Source of the DNA: Anaerolineaceae bacterium
Lineage (GTDB): Bacteria > Chloroflexota > Anaerolineae > Aggregatilineales > Phototrophicaceae
NCBI GenBank assembly: GCA_007693385.1
Contig: REDR01000043.1
Span: 1-64,000, forward strand
Length of the DNA: 64,000 nt
Direction: 5' to 3'
The notes under the pieces were generated by a model. The model was given only the letters and a program-made list of their open reading frames with translations. It had not been told where the DNA came from and searched no databases. Shown one piece after another: positions 8,207 through 15,481 of the stretch (position 1 is its first letter; each line of letters opens with the position of its first letter). Made by a program: the position numbers and the translations under genes.

Positions 8207-9808
8207 TCATTCTATCTCGAAGATCAGCACCGCCATCGGCGGCAATGTCTCCACCGGCTTATAATCCTCGAATCCACCGTCTGCTAAGTCCGGCTGGGCG
8301 ATGGCTTCATCGACTTCGCCGTAGATCAAGCGCAGTGTCGCGCCTTCCGGCAAGCTATCCGCCGCTAGCGTCAGGCCGTAATTGTCGATTTCACGGTCGC
8401 GCAGGTTCAACACCACCAGCACCGTTTGTTCGTCCGCGTCGCGCAGGAAGCTGAACACCGTGCCCGCGCCGGATGTCACCGGAACGTATGACCCGCGCCG
8501 TAAAGCTGGCGTCGCGTTGCGTAGCGCGATCATCTCGCGGTAGTGATTCAGCAGGCTGTCGGGGTCGGCGTCCTGTACCGCGACGGTCACGCCGTCCGCC
8601 CAATCGTCGTTAATCGCTGACCATGGCGTGCCGGTGGTGAAGCCGACGTTGGGTAAATCGCCGTCCCATTGCATCGGCGTGCGGATTTCGGGGTCGGGCT
8701 TGGTGCCGGTCATGCCGATTTCCTCACCGTAGTAAACGAAGGGCACGCCGGGCAACGTCAGCAGGATATTGGCCGCCACTTTCGCCGCTTGGAAATCGCC
8801 CCGTAGCTGGCTCATTACACGGTTTTGATCGTGGTTGGTGATGAACGTCGCGTATTGTTGATCGGGGTACAGGCTGAGGATGGTATTCATCTGGTTGACC
8901 AGCGTGCTGGCGACGCCGAAGCTGGCCGCCCGGATGATCGCGTCAGCCAGATCGAACTCGAACACGATGTCAACGCCGGTCCCGGTGTACGGCGCGGCCA
9001 TGATGCTACTACTCCACACCTCCCCGACGAGCAGGGCGTCGGGATTCACGTCATTGACGAAGGCGCGGAAGTCCGTCAACCATGCGCGGGTGGCCGGTGT
9101 ATTTTCCTGATTGCGCCCTTCTATGATGATGTGCTTGATCGCGTCCAGCCGGAAGCCAGCCACACCGACATCTTCCAGCCAGAAGCGGGCGATGTCGTGC
9201 ATCTCGGCGGTGACATCCGGATTGCGATAGTTCAAATCCGGCATCCCACCCCAGAATACGCCGTAATAATAGCGCCCGCCGCGTTGATGCCATACGACTT
9301 GATTATCCGGGCCGCGAAAGCCGGGGTCTTCTTCTTCCCAGATGTACCAATCGCCGAATTCGCCGTCGGGGTCATCTGCCGAAGCGATAAACCATGGGTG
9401 CTGTACCGAGCTATGGTTGACCACCAGATCAATGATGATGGCGATGTCGTGCGCTTCCGCCGCTTCTAGCAATGCTCGGAAATCTTCCATCGTGCCGTAG
9501 TCGGGGTTAATGTCGCGGTAGTCGATCACGTCATACCCGTGATAGCTGGGTGAGGGCGAGATCGGCATCAGCCAGATACCGCCGATTCCCAACTCTTGCA
9601 GATAATCCATCTTTTCGATGATGCCCTGTAGATCGCCGATGCCGTCGCCGGTGCTATCGTAGAAGCTCCGCACGAATATTTCGTAGAATACACGATCATT
9701 CCACCAGAACAGACCGTCCTCATCATCGCTTTCGGCGGCACTAACCGTCGATAGCCCTAGCGGGACGAGTAACGCCAGAATCATCAACCAACGAAACACA
9801 ACTATCAT
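8207..9808 (-). CDS. secreted alpha-amylase family protein (GH13)
   Basis: A 533-residue glycoside hydrolase that acts on external starch or maltodextrins. The N-terminus MIVVFRWLMILALLVPLGLS ending TVSAAE is a Sec signal peptide. The GH13 barrel starts DRVFYEIFVRSFYDSTGDGIGDL. It shows the region I motif DLVVNHSS, the nucleophile Asp in VAGFRLDAIKH, the acid/base Glu in LLVGEVW and the third carboxylate in ITNHDQNR. The QWDGD region and C-terminal beta-domain resemble oligo-1,6-glucosidase/trehalose synthase-like subfamilies, so the exact linkage is uncertain. I use the ATG at 9808, with AAGGA nine bases upstream. It probably feeds sugar to the glycogen genes next to it. Confidence 0.9.
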   Translation of the reverse strand: MIVVFRWLMILALLVPLGLSTVSAAESDDEDGLFWWNDRVFYEIFVRSFYDSTGDGIGDLQGIIEKMDYLQELGIGGIWLMPISPSPSYHGYDVIDYRDINPDYGTMEDFRALLEAAEAHDIAIIIDLVVNHSSVQHPWFIASADDPDGEFGDWYIWEEEDPGFRGPDNQVVWHQRGGRYYYGVFWGGMPDLNYRNPDVTAEMHDIARFWLEDVGVAGFRLDAIKHIIIEGRNQENTPATRAWLTDFRAFVNDVNPDALLVGEVWSSSIMAAPYTGTGVDIVFEFDLADAIIRAASFGVASTLVNQMNTILSLYPDQQYATFITNHDQNRVMSQLRGDFQAAKVAANILLTLPGVPFVYYGEEIGMTGTKPDPEIRTPMQWDGDLPNVGFTTGTPWSAINDDWADGVTVAVQDADPDSLLNHYREMIALRNATPALRRGSYVPVTSGAGTVFSFLRDADEQTVLVVLNLRDREIDNYGLTLAADSLPEGATLRLIYGEVDEAIAQPDLADGGFEDYKPVETLPPMAVLIFEIE

Positions 9809-9850
9809 CAAACGTCATCCTTCATCACTTATGCTGAATTTTTACCGGCC

Positions 9851-9879
9851 AGTATAGCACAGTCATTAACGCGGGCTAA
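9851..9879 (-). promoter_or_regulatory. probable promoter of the amylase gene
   Basis: On the minus strand, TTAGCC (9879-9874), a 17-base spacer and TATACT (9856-9851) lie about 43 bases upstream of the ATG at 9808. The -10 box is good and the -35 box is weak. Confidence 0.4.
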
Positions 9880-9975
9880 TGGTTCATCACAGGATTTCGG
9901 CGTATCACTTCGGACGCATCCCGTATTATGATATACTCCACGATGTAAGCGAATGAAAAGACATAAGGCTGAAAC

Positions 9976-10392
9976 ATGACAAAGAAAATCGCCGCACTGT
10001 TGTTCATGGCGTTGTTACCGATTGTCGCCGCCTGTGGTGGCGATTCCGCACAGGGACGGACTGCTGATGTCGCACAGGCCGAAGCGGGCGGTTTGATCTC
10101 TCCCACATCCTATCAATCGGAATTTGACGGGGTGCAACATCTACTGTTAGATGTGCGGACGCCGCAAGAATTCGCCGAAGGCCACATCTCCGGCGCGGTC
10201 AATATCGCGGTGCAGGACTTATCCCGTCGCCTGAACGAACTGCCGCAAGATCAGCCGATAGTGCTATATTGCCGTAGCGGAAACCGCAGTCAGGATGCGA
10301 TGCGTATTCTGCACCGCGCCGGATATACGGCGGTCTACGATATGGGCGGCATCATTGATTGGGTCGCGCAGGGCTTCCCGACACAGCGTTAA
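9976..10392 (+). CDS. rhodanese-like lipoprotein
   Basis: A 138-residue protein with a lipoprotein signal: the hydrophobic stretch ALLFMALLPI precedes the lipobox VAAC, giving a lipidated Cys20. Residues about 40-138 form one rhodanese domain with LLLDVRTPQEFAEGHISGAV and the active loop CRSGNRS, where Cys99 would carry the persulfide. Rhodaneses of this type transfer sulfur or act as sulfide/thiol sensors outside the membrane. The true substrate is unknown. It is a single-gene unit divergent from the amylase gene and followed by a likely terminator. Confidence 0.9.
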   Translation: MTKKIAALLFMALLPIVAACGGDSAQGRTADVAQAEAGGLISPTSYQSEFDGVQHLLLDVRTPQEFAEGHISGAVNIAVQDLSRRLNELPQDQPIVLYCRSGNRSQDAMRILHRAGYTAVYDMGGIIDWVAQGFPTQR

Positions 10393-10430
10393 CGCCAGAT
10401 CGTAAGCCACACAATTCAGAAATCTTCGCG

Positions 10431-10458
10431 CCGCCCGCGTCCATCGCTGGCGGTTTTT
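10431..10458 (+). terminator. possible terminator of the rhodanese gene
   Basis: CCGCC (10431-10435) can pair with GGCGG (10449-10453), followed by TTTTT (10454-10458). The stem is short and the loop long (13 bases), so the call is moderate. Confidence 0.45.
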
Positions 10459-10598
10459 CGCGTCTGCTGTCGTTTATCCGCCGGATGGGGGAGGCGTAAG
10501 ACGTTGCGCTGTGCCATAAATAGATGTGTGCCCGCCCGATATGTTGCCATAACCCCTAATGATTGGGCATCCTGACAACTTCACAGCCGACTTTGACG

Positions 10599-10604
10599 TA
10601 TAAT
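10599..10604 (+). promoter_or_regulatory. candidate -10 box of the ABC transporter operon
   Basis: A perfect TATAAT lies 66 bases before the ATG at 10670; no good -35 box is found at standard spacing. Downstream, GTCGG-GCGAAAG-CCGAC forms a small hairpin in the predicted leader. Nothing else is visible in the roughly 200 bases between the rhodanese terminator and this gene. Confidence 0.4.
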
Positions 10605-10669
10605 TCATCGTCGGGCGAAAGCCGACTAAACCGACGTATTCGGACGATATACGAGAGGGAAAAGACCAG

Positions 10670-11623
10670 ATGCAGACGCTTATTTCTGTTGAAGATGTGA
10701 CCAAGAATTACGGCGAATTCCGCGCAGTGGACAACGTGACATTTGATGTGCAGGGTGGGGAAGTCTTCGCCATGTTGGGGCCAAACGGCGCCGGTAAATC
10801 AACCACCATCCGGATGATACTCGACATCATCCGCCCCGACTCCGGCAAAATTTACATCATGGGGGAGAAGATCAGCGACAAGGCGAAGGACATCATCGGC
10901 TATCTACCCGAAGAGCGCGGCCTGTACCGTGATGTTAAGGTGATTGATGTCATGGTGTATCTGGGTACGTTGCGCGGATTGAGCGCGAAGGCGGCGCGTG
11001 AGCGTAGCATGGCGTTGCTTGAGAAGCTGGAACTGGCCGAAAATGCTGAGCAGAAGGTCAAAGAGTTCAGCAAGGGGATGCAACAAAAAGTGCAATTCGC
11101 GGTCACGATTCTGCATGAGCCGCGTATCATCATCGTTGACGAGCCGTTCTCCGGTCTTGATCCGGTCAATACGCGCTTGATAAAAGAGATGTTACTTGAA
11201 CTGCGCGATCAGGGCACGGCGATCATCATGAGTACCCACCAGATGCATCAGGTGGAGGAGATGGCGGATCGCCTGATGATGATTAATCGTGGTCGGCGCG
11301 TGCTATATGGTGATGTGGCCGATGTGCGCCGTCAGTACGCCGAACACGCCGTCGTCGTCGAAGGAGAGGGCGACTGGTCAACTTTGCCGGGCGTGGTGCG
11401 CGTGCGCAAGGATAATAACAGCCGTGATGGGACATTGCTCTATCTGCGCGATGACGCCTCCGCCGATGATGTGATGTCGGCCATTGCTAGCTCGGCGGTG
11501 CATCGTATTGACCGCTTTGAGGTCGCGTTGCCCAGTCTGAGCGATGTGTTCATCGCGTCCGCCGGTGAGCATCCCGAAGACATCGAGCGCGAACAACGGG
11601 AGGAGGCGGCGCATGTTGGCTAA
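10670..11623 (+). CDS. ABC transporter ATPase, NatA-like
   Basis: A 317-residue ATP-binding subunit of an ABC-2 export system. Walker A is GPNGAGKST at residues 37-45, the signature is FSKGMQQKVQF and Walker B is IIIVDEPFSGLDP, followed by the H-loop STHQ. The C-terminal 80 residues after the ATPase core are typical of the NatA/YhaQ-type subfamily (DUF4162-like). The stop overlaps the following permease gene by 11 bases, so the products are made together. NatA-type transporters have been linked to sodium or drug efflux; the substrate here cannot be read from sequence. Confidence 0.92.
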   Translation: MQTLISVEDVTKNYGEFRAVDNVTFDVQGGEVFAMLGPNGAGKSTTIRMILDIIRPDSGKIYIMGEKISDKAKDIIGYLPEERGLYRDVKVIDVMVYLGTLRGLSAKAARERSMALLEKLELAENAEQKVKEFSKGMQQKVQFAVTILHEPRIIIVDEPFSGLDPVNTRLIKEMLLELRDQGTAIIMSTHQMHQVEEMADRLMMINRGRRVLYGDVADVRRQYAEHAVVVEGEGDWSTLPGVVRVRKDNNSRDGTLLYLRDDASADDVMSAIASSAVHRIDRFEVALPSLSDVFIASAGEHPEDIEREQREEAAHVG

Positions 11624-12872
11624 TATCTGGAAAGTAGCCGGACGTGAGTTTCGCTACAATCTACGCAAGCCGTCGTTTCTTTTTTCCGCTTTCGGGACGC
11701 CGCTATTCATCTTTGCGATATGGTTTGTCATCTTCTTGATCGAAACTGGCGGTGGCGCGTCGCCTGACCTGAACAACGTTTTCGGTTATGTCGATCAAAG
11801 CGCGATACTTTCCGGTGAGACGTTGACCGACACGGTAGAGATTGACGACGACGAAAGCCGGACATACACATTCCGCCCATTCGCGGACGCGGACGCGGCG
11901 GAAGCGGAACTAGAAGCGGGTGAGATCGACGCCTATTACGTCATACCGGCGGATTACGAGCAGGGCGGCATTGTTCAGCGCTTCAGCCTTGGTGACATCC
12001 CCAATAGCGTAGATTGGGCGTTGAATCGGCTTGTGTCGTCACATCTGGGCGAGCGTGCCGGTGTTGATCCGGCGTTTATCCCGTTGCTGGGCAATCCGGT
12101 GGAGGAGATGCGCGTCACGTTGTTGGATAGCGGGCGCGAGTTCGACGGCGAATTTCCGGTCTTGCTGTTCCTGTTCCCGATGGCGCTGGGCATCATCTTC
12201 TTCATGTCCGCACAGACCAATAGCCAGTTTTTGATGACCGGCCTTGTCGAAGAGAAGCAGAATCGCATCATCGAGATTCTGGTGACGACGATCAAGCCCA
12301 TCGAGTTATTGCTGGGGAAGGTCGTCGGGCTGGGCGGATTGGGATTGTTGCAGTTTACGGTGTGGATGGTGTTGATACTGGTCGTGCTGTTGCTCGCGCC
12401 GTTTGTCGGCTTGCTGTCGGGCTTTTCGATTGCCGATCTGCCCATCGATTTAATCTTCGTCGGGTTGATCTACTTCACGCTGGGATACTTCCTGCTGGCG
12501 AGTGCGTTGGCGGCGGTTGGTGTGCTGGTCGGCAATGAACAGCAGAGCAATATGTTCGTGCTGATTTTCATGGTGCCGTTTTACTTTGTGCCGCTCTTCT
12601 CGTTGACCACTTTCTTTGAAGCGCCGAATGGGGCGTATGTGACGTTCATCTCGATCTTCCCGCTAACGTCGCCGCTTTCGATGATGCTACGTATGGGGGT
12701 TGGTATGGTGCCGGTGTGGCAAATCGTGCTGGGTGGTGTCTTGCTGACGATCACCACGATCATCACCGCATGGCTGGCCGGGCGCATCTTCCGTTGGGGG
12801 CTTCTGCTGTATGGTGTGAAGATCACCCCTCTGCGACTGTTTAACGTCATGCTCAATCGCGCATCGAGTTGA
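11613..12872 (+). CDS. ABC-2 type permease, NatB-like (first of two)
   Basis: A 419-residue membrane subunit. The start ATG at 11613 has GGGAGGA upstream and overlaps the ATPase gene. The layout is one N-terminal membrane segment (about residues 20-40), a periplasmic/extracellular domain of about 150 residues rich in Asp and Glu, and then five or six membrane segments in the second half, including the conserved LVEEKQNRIIEILVTTIKPIELLLGKV. This is the ABC-2 (DUF3526/NatB) architecture. It shares that layout with the next gene, so the exporter probably uses a heterodimeric membrane part. Confidence 0.88.
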   Translation: MLANIWKVAGREFRYNLRKPSFLFSAFGTPLFIFAIWFVIFLIETGGGASPDLNNVFGYVDQSAILSGETLTDTVEIDDDESRTYTFRPFADADAAEAELEAGEIDAYYVIPADYEQGGIVQRFSLGDIPNSVDWALNRLVSSHLGERAGVDPAFIPLLGNPVEEMRVTLLDSGREFDGEFPVLLFLFPMALGIIFFMSAQTNSQFLMTGLVEEKQNRIIEILVTTIKPIELLLGKVVGLGGLGLLQFTVWMVLILVVLLLAPFVGLLSGFSIADLPIDLIFVGLIYFTLGYFLLASALAAVGVLVGNEQQSNMFVLIFMVPFYFVPLFSLTTFFEAPNGAYVTFISIFPLTSPLSMMLRMGVGMVPVWQIVLGGVLLTITTIITAWLAGRIFRWGLLLYGVKITPLRLFNVMLNRASS

Positions 12873-12909
12873 TGAGCGCTATCTGTCCGATCACGAAAGG
12901 GGAAATGCG

Positions 12910-14157
12910 GTGTTTGGTAGAAATATGCGCGTCGTGTTCATGTATGAATTGAAACAGAATGCGCGACGCAAAGGCTTTTTATTCACGTTATTCGGCGTGC
13001 CGGTCATCGGTCTGGCAATCCTATTCTTCATCATGCAGACGACGGGTGGCGAACCGTTTAGCGGATTAGAGGATATTGAATTCGACATGATGGAAGTGCA
13101 GGTCGCCGGTTATGTCGATCAAACCGGCGCGTTCGAAACGCCCGGCCAACTCGCGGAGGATAATTTGCGTCGCTTTGACACGTCAGAGGCGGCACGCGAA
13201 GCGCTCGACGCGGGTGAGATTGATGTGTACTTCGTCATCCCGCCGGATTACTTCGATAGCGCGGAAATCGAGTTCTACGCGCCGACGTTCTCGCTGGTGT
13301 TAATCACCCGCACGCCGATGCGCCAGCTATTCTATAGTCAGGTACTGGATAACGGCCTGTCGATGGAGACGCTGAGCCGCGTCGCCACGCCGATGAGCTT
13401 CGAGCGCATCCAGTTCAGCCTTGAGGAAGTCGGCGAGAATGACCGTCCGGTTAACGATGAAGCGCAACAAATGACGCTGGTCAACATTAGCGGCCTGTTG
13501 CTGGTCTTCACGGTGTTCAGTACGAACGGCTATCTGATGCAGAGCGTCATCGAGGAGAAGTCGTCACGCTTGATCGAGTTGTTGATTGCGGCGGTGCGGC
13601 CTACGCAATTGCTGGCCGGTAAGATTATAGCGCTGGGCGTGTTGGGGTTGCTGGTGGTCGTCGTGTACGTGTCGGCGCTGGTGCTGGGCGCGAGCATGGC
13701 GACGGATACCGGCGTCTTTCTGGATGGTCTGAGTGTTCCGACGCATCTATGGTTCGTCGGCATCATCTACTATCTGCTGGGGTATTTGCTGTATTCGGCG
13801 ATCTTCGGGGCGATTGGCGCGGTATCGACTTCGCTCAGCGAAGGCTCCAGCGTGCTGTCGGTGTTCATCATCCTGATTATCCTGCCGTATATCTTCACCA
13901 CGCAGTTTGTCAACGATCCGAACGGCTTGATGGCGATGGGCTTCAGTGTCTTTCCATTGACTGCACCGATAGCGATGATTATGCGAGCGTCGATCACGGA
14001 CATTTCGATTTTGGAGCATGTGGTCATCATCGCTATACTGTCTGTCTCGACGCTGGGCATGTTATGGATGGCGGGGCGCTTGTTCCGTGTACAGACCTTG
14101 CTCAGTGGCAAGATGCCCGGCCCGCGTGAACTGCCGCGCTTGATATTCGGCGGCTGA
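12910..14157 (+). CDS. ABC-2 type permease, NatB-like (second of two)
   Basis: A 415-residue paralogue of the preceding permease. It has one N-terminal membrane helix, an external domain, and a multi-helix C-terminal half with VIEEKSSRLIELLIAAVRPTQLLAGKI, the counterpart of the same motif in its partner. The start is GTG at 12910, seven bases after AAAGGGG. It follows its partner by 37 bases in the same operon. The two paralogues with one ATPase suggest a transporter built from two different permease subunits and an ATPase homodimer. Confidence 0.87.
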   Translation: MFGRNMRVVFMYELKQNARRKGFLFTLFGVPVIGLAILFFIMQTTGGEPFSGLEDIEFDMMEVQVAGYVDQTGAFETPGQLAEDNLRRFDTSEAAREALDAGEIDVYFVIPPDYFDSAEIEFYAPTFSLVLITRTPMRQLFYSQVLDNGLSMETLSRVATPMSFERIQFSLEEVGENDRPVNDEAQQMTLVNISGLLLVFTVFSTNGYLMQSVIEEKSSRLIELLIAAVRPTQLLAGKIIALGVLGLLVVVVYVSALVLGASMATDTGVFLDGLSVPTHLWFVGIIYYLLGYLLYSAIFGAIGAVSTSLSEGSSVLSVFIILIILPYIFTTQFVNDPNGLMAMGFSVFPLTAPIAMIMRASITDISILEHVVIIAILSVSTLGMLWMAGRLFRVQTLLSGKMPGPRELPRLIFGG

Positions 14158-14194
14158 TATTCGAGTACGCGATAAGTGAGGAGGCGAGGCGATC

Positions 14195-14272
14195 ATGGAT
14201 TTAGGTTTAAGCGGTATGCGGGTGTTGGTGGCGGCGTCCAGTGATGGACTGGGCGCGGCTACCGCCCGATAG
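14195..14272 (+). pseudogene. truncated N-terminal remnant of a short-chain dehydrogenase/reductase
   Basis: After a good ribosome site (GAGGAGG) an ATG opens a frame of 25 codons ending in TAG. The peptide, MDLGLSGMRVLVAASSDGLG then AATAR, matches the first beta-strand and glycine-rich NAD(P) loop of SDR enzymes (a G-x-x-x-G-x-G-like ASSDGLG). The remaining roughly 220 residues expected of an SDR are absent: the next 70 bases lead into the tRNA-Gly gene and its promoter. This looks like what is left after a deletion at the tRNA. It is too short for automatic gene calling. Confidence 0.7.
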
Positions 14273-14303
14273 AAAGCATGATCTAAAATCAGCAAACGTA
14301 ACC

Positions 14304-14332
14304 TTGACGAAACGGCGGATGCGGCATAAAAT
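14304..14332 (+). promoter_or_regulatory. promoter of tRNA-Gly
   Basis: TTGACG (14304-14309), a 17-base spacer and TAAAAT (14327-14332). The -10 box ends ten bases before the mature tRNA 5' end. Confidence 0.65.
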
Positions 14333-14342
14333 TCAGGTGTTT

Positions 14343-14415
14343 GCGGGTGTAGCTCAGTTGGTAGAGCGTTTGCTTCCCAAGCAAAATGTCACGGGTTCGA
14401 GTCCCGTTACCCGCT
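14343..14415 (+). tRNA. tRNA-Gly(CCC)
   Basis: A 73-base cloverleaf. The acceptor stem GCGGGTG/TACCCGC has a terminal-proximal G-U pair, the D arm is GCTC-AGTTGGTA-GAGC, the anticodon arm TTTGC-TTCCCAA-GCAAA has anticodon CCC, and the T arm is ACGGG-TTCGAGT-CCCGT. The discriminator base is T and CCA is not encoded. It has its own promoter and terminator. Confidence 0.95.
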
Positions 14416-14422
14416 ATGTATC

Positions 14423-14454
14423 GGCGCTTATGCGGAGTAAGCGCCTTTCTTTTT
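14423..14454 (+). terminator. terminator of tRNA-Gly
   Basis: GGCGCTTA (14423-14430) pairs perfectly with TAAGCGCC (14438-14445) around a 7-base loop, followed by TTTCTTTTT. Confidence 0.85.
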
Positions 14455-14458
14455 GCCA

Positions 14459-14488
14459 TTGACGGATAATCGCGCCTTCCCGTAGAAT
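14459..14488 (+). promoter_or_regulatory. promoter of the bL25 gene
   Basis: TTGACG (14459-14464), an 18-base spacer and TAGAAT (14483-14488). The -10 box is the left arm of an inverted repeat AGAATG-ACCA-CATTCT, and a wider repeat CGGATAAT ... ATTATCCG (14463-14470 and about 14507-14514) brackets the start region. These may be an operator or leader structure. Confidence 0.6.
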
Positions 14489-14560
14489 GACCACATTCTA
14501 ATAAACGATTATCCGCGTGATGCGCGGTGTCTTCATCTTCATTTTAAGGAGCAAATCACA

Positions 14561-15229
14561 GTGAGCGATTTTGTCATCGAGGCGGAAAATCGTACCGTCG
14601 TCGGGAAAAAAGTCAAGCAATTGCGGAATGATGGGCTGGTACCGGTGACTGTTTACGGGCCGAAGATTCAGCCGGTCAATTTACAGGTGCCGTATCGCAA
14701 GCTAGAGATCGCGCTGATGAACGCGGGCGGTACGAACATCATCGACATGAACATGGAAGGCCGCACGATTAAAGTGCTGGCGCGTGAAGTTCAGCGCAAT
14801 CCGATCAAAGGGTTCATCCTGCACGTAGATTTCTTCGCCATCGACGAAGATAGCAAAATCGCGACGGCGGTGCCGGTGCAATTGATCGGCGAGAGTCCGG
14901 CGGTGACTTCGGGCAAGGGCATCTTGATGACCGGCGTCAACAGCGTCAACGTCGAAAGCCTACCGAGCAAGCTGATTAACATTGTGGAAGTCGATATTTC
15001 GTCACTGGAGAAAATCGGCGATTCGATCAGCGTCGGCGACCTCGATCTTGGTGAACATATCACCATCCTCGATGATCCGGCGGAAACGCTGGCACGTATC
15101 GCGCAGAGCGCGGCGGCGCGTCGTCAGGAGATGCTGGACGCTGGCTTCGAGCTGGATGAATCCGGCGAGATCATCATACCTGACACGGCGAGCGTCGAAG
15201 AAGAAGAATTCGACGACGACGACGAATAA
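14561..15229 (+). CDS. rplY: 50S ribosomal protein bL25, CTC type
   Basis: A 222-residue ribosomal protein that binds 5S rRNA in the large subunit. The L25 domain covers about residues 1-95 (beginning FVIEAENRTVVGKKVKQLRN), and the following beta-rich TL5/CTC C-terminal domain covers about 100-190. The last 20 residues are strongly acidic and end EEEEFDDDDE. The start GTG at 14561 is preceded by AAGGAG at a normal distance. It has its own promoter between two tRNA genes. General-stress CTC proteins share this architecture. Confidence 0.94.
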   Translation: MSDFVIEAENRTVVGKKVKQLRNDGLVPVTVYGPKIQPVNLQVPYRKLEIALMNAGGTNIIDMNMEGRTIKVLAREVQRNPIKGFILHVDFFAIDEDSKIATAVPVQLIGESPAVTSGKGILMTGVNSVNVESLPSKLINIVEVDISSLEKIGDSISVGDLDLGEHITILDDPAETLARIAQSAAARRQEMLDAGFELDESGEIIIPDTASVEEEEFDDDDE

Positions 15230-15257
15230 TTCCGATATTTTCGCGGCTTGTTGTGCC

Positions 15258-15285
15258 TTGACAAGCCGCTTGGATACGCTACAAT
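15258..15285 (+). promoter_or_regulatory. promoter of tRNA-Leu
   Basis: A consensus TTGACA (15258-15263), a 16-base spacer and TACAAT (15280-15285), 20 bases before the tRNA 5' end. Confidence 0.75.
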
Positions 15286-15304
15286 GCTAGCGTATTCCAC
15301 ACTC

Positions 15305-15388
15305 GCCGAAGTGGCGGAATAGGCAGACGCGCTACGTTCAGGGCGTAGTTCCCGTACGGGAGTGTGGGTTCGACTCCCACCTTCGGCA
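15305..15388 (+). tRNA. tRNA-Leu(CAG)
   Basis: An 84-base class II tRNA. The acceptor stem is GCCGAAG/CTTCGGC, the anticodon arm CTACG-TTCAGGG-CGTAG has anticodon CAG, the long variable arm is TCCCGTACGGGA, and the T arm is GTGGG-TTCGACT-CCCAC. The discriminator base is A, as expected for leucine. The following bases are CA, so a full CCA is not encoded. Confidence 0.95.
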
Positions 15389-15391
15389 CAG

Positions 15392-15417
15392 AAACCCGAC
15401 AACCGTCGGGTTTTTTT
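15392..15417 (+). terminator. terminator of tRNA-Leu
   Basis: AAACCCGAC pairs perfectly with GTCGGGTTT around a 4-base loop, and the T-run continues to seven T. It starts four bases after the tRNA. Confidence 0.88.
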
Positions 15418-15481
15418 GATTCACGGCTATCTGTCTGATGATCTGGCGGATGGGCGCTCTGTTTGATGACGGGGTGCGTTG

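Noticed and set aside
8825-9469. 214-codon open frame opposite the amylase gene
   Set aside because: The amylase reading frame holds all GH13 motifs and a signal peptide; the antisense product resembles no domain.
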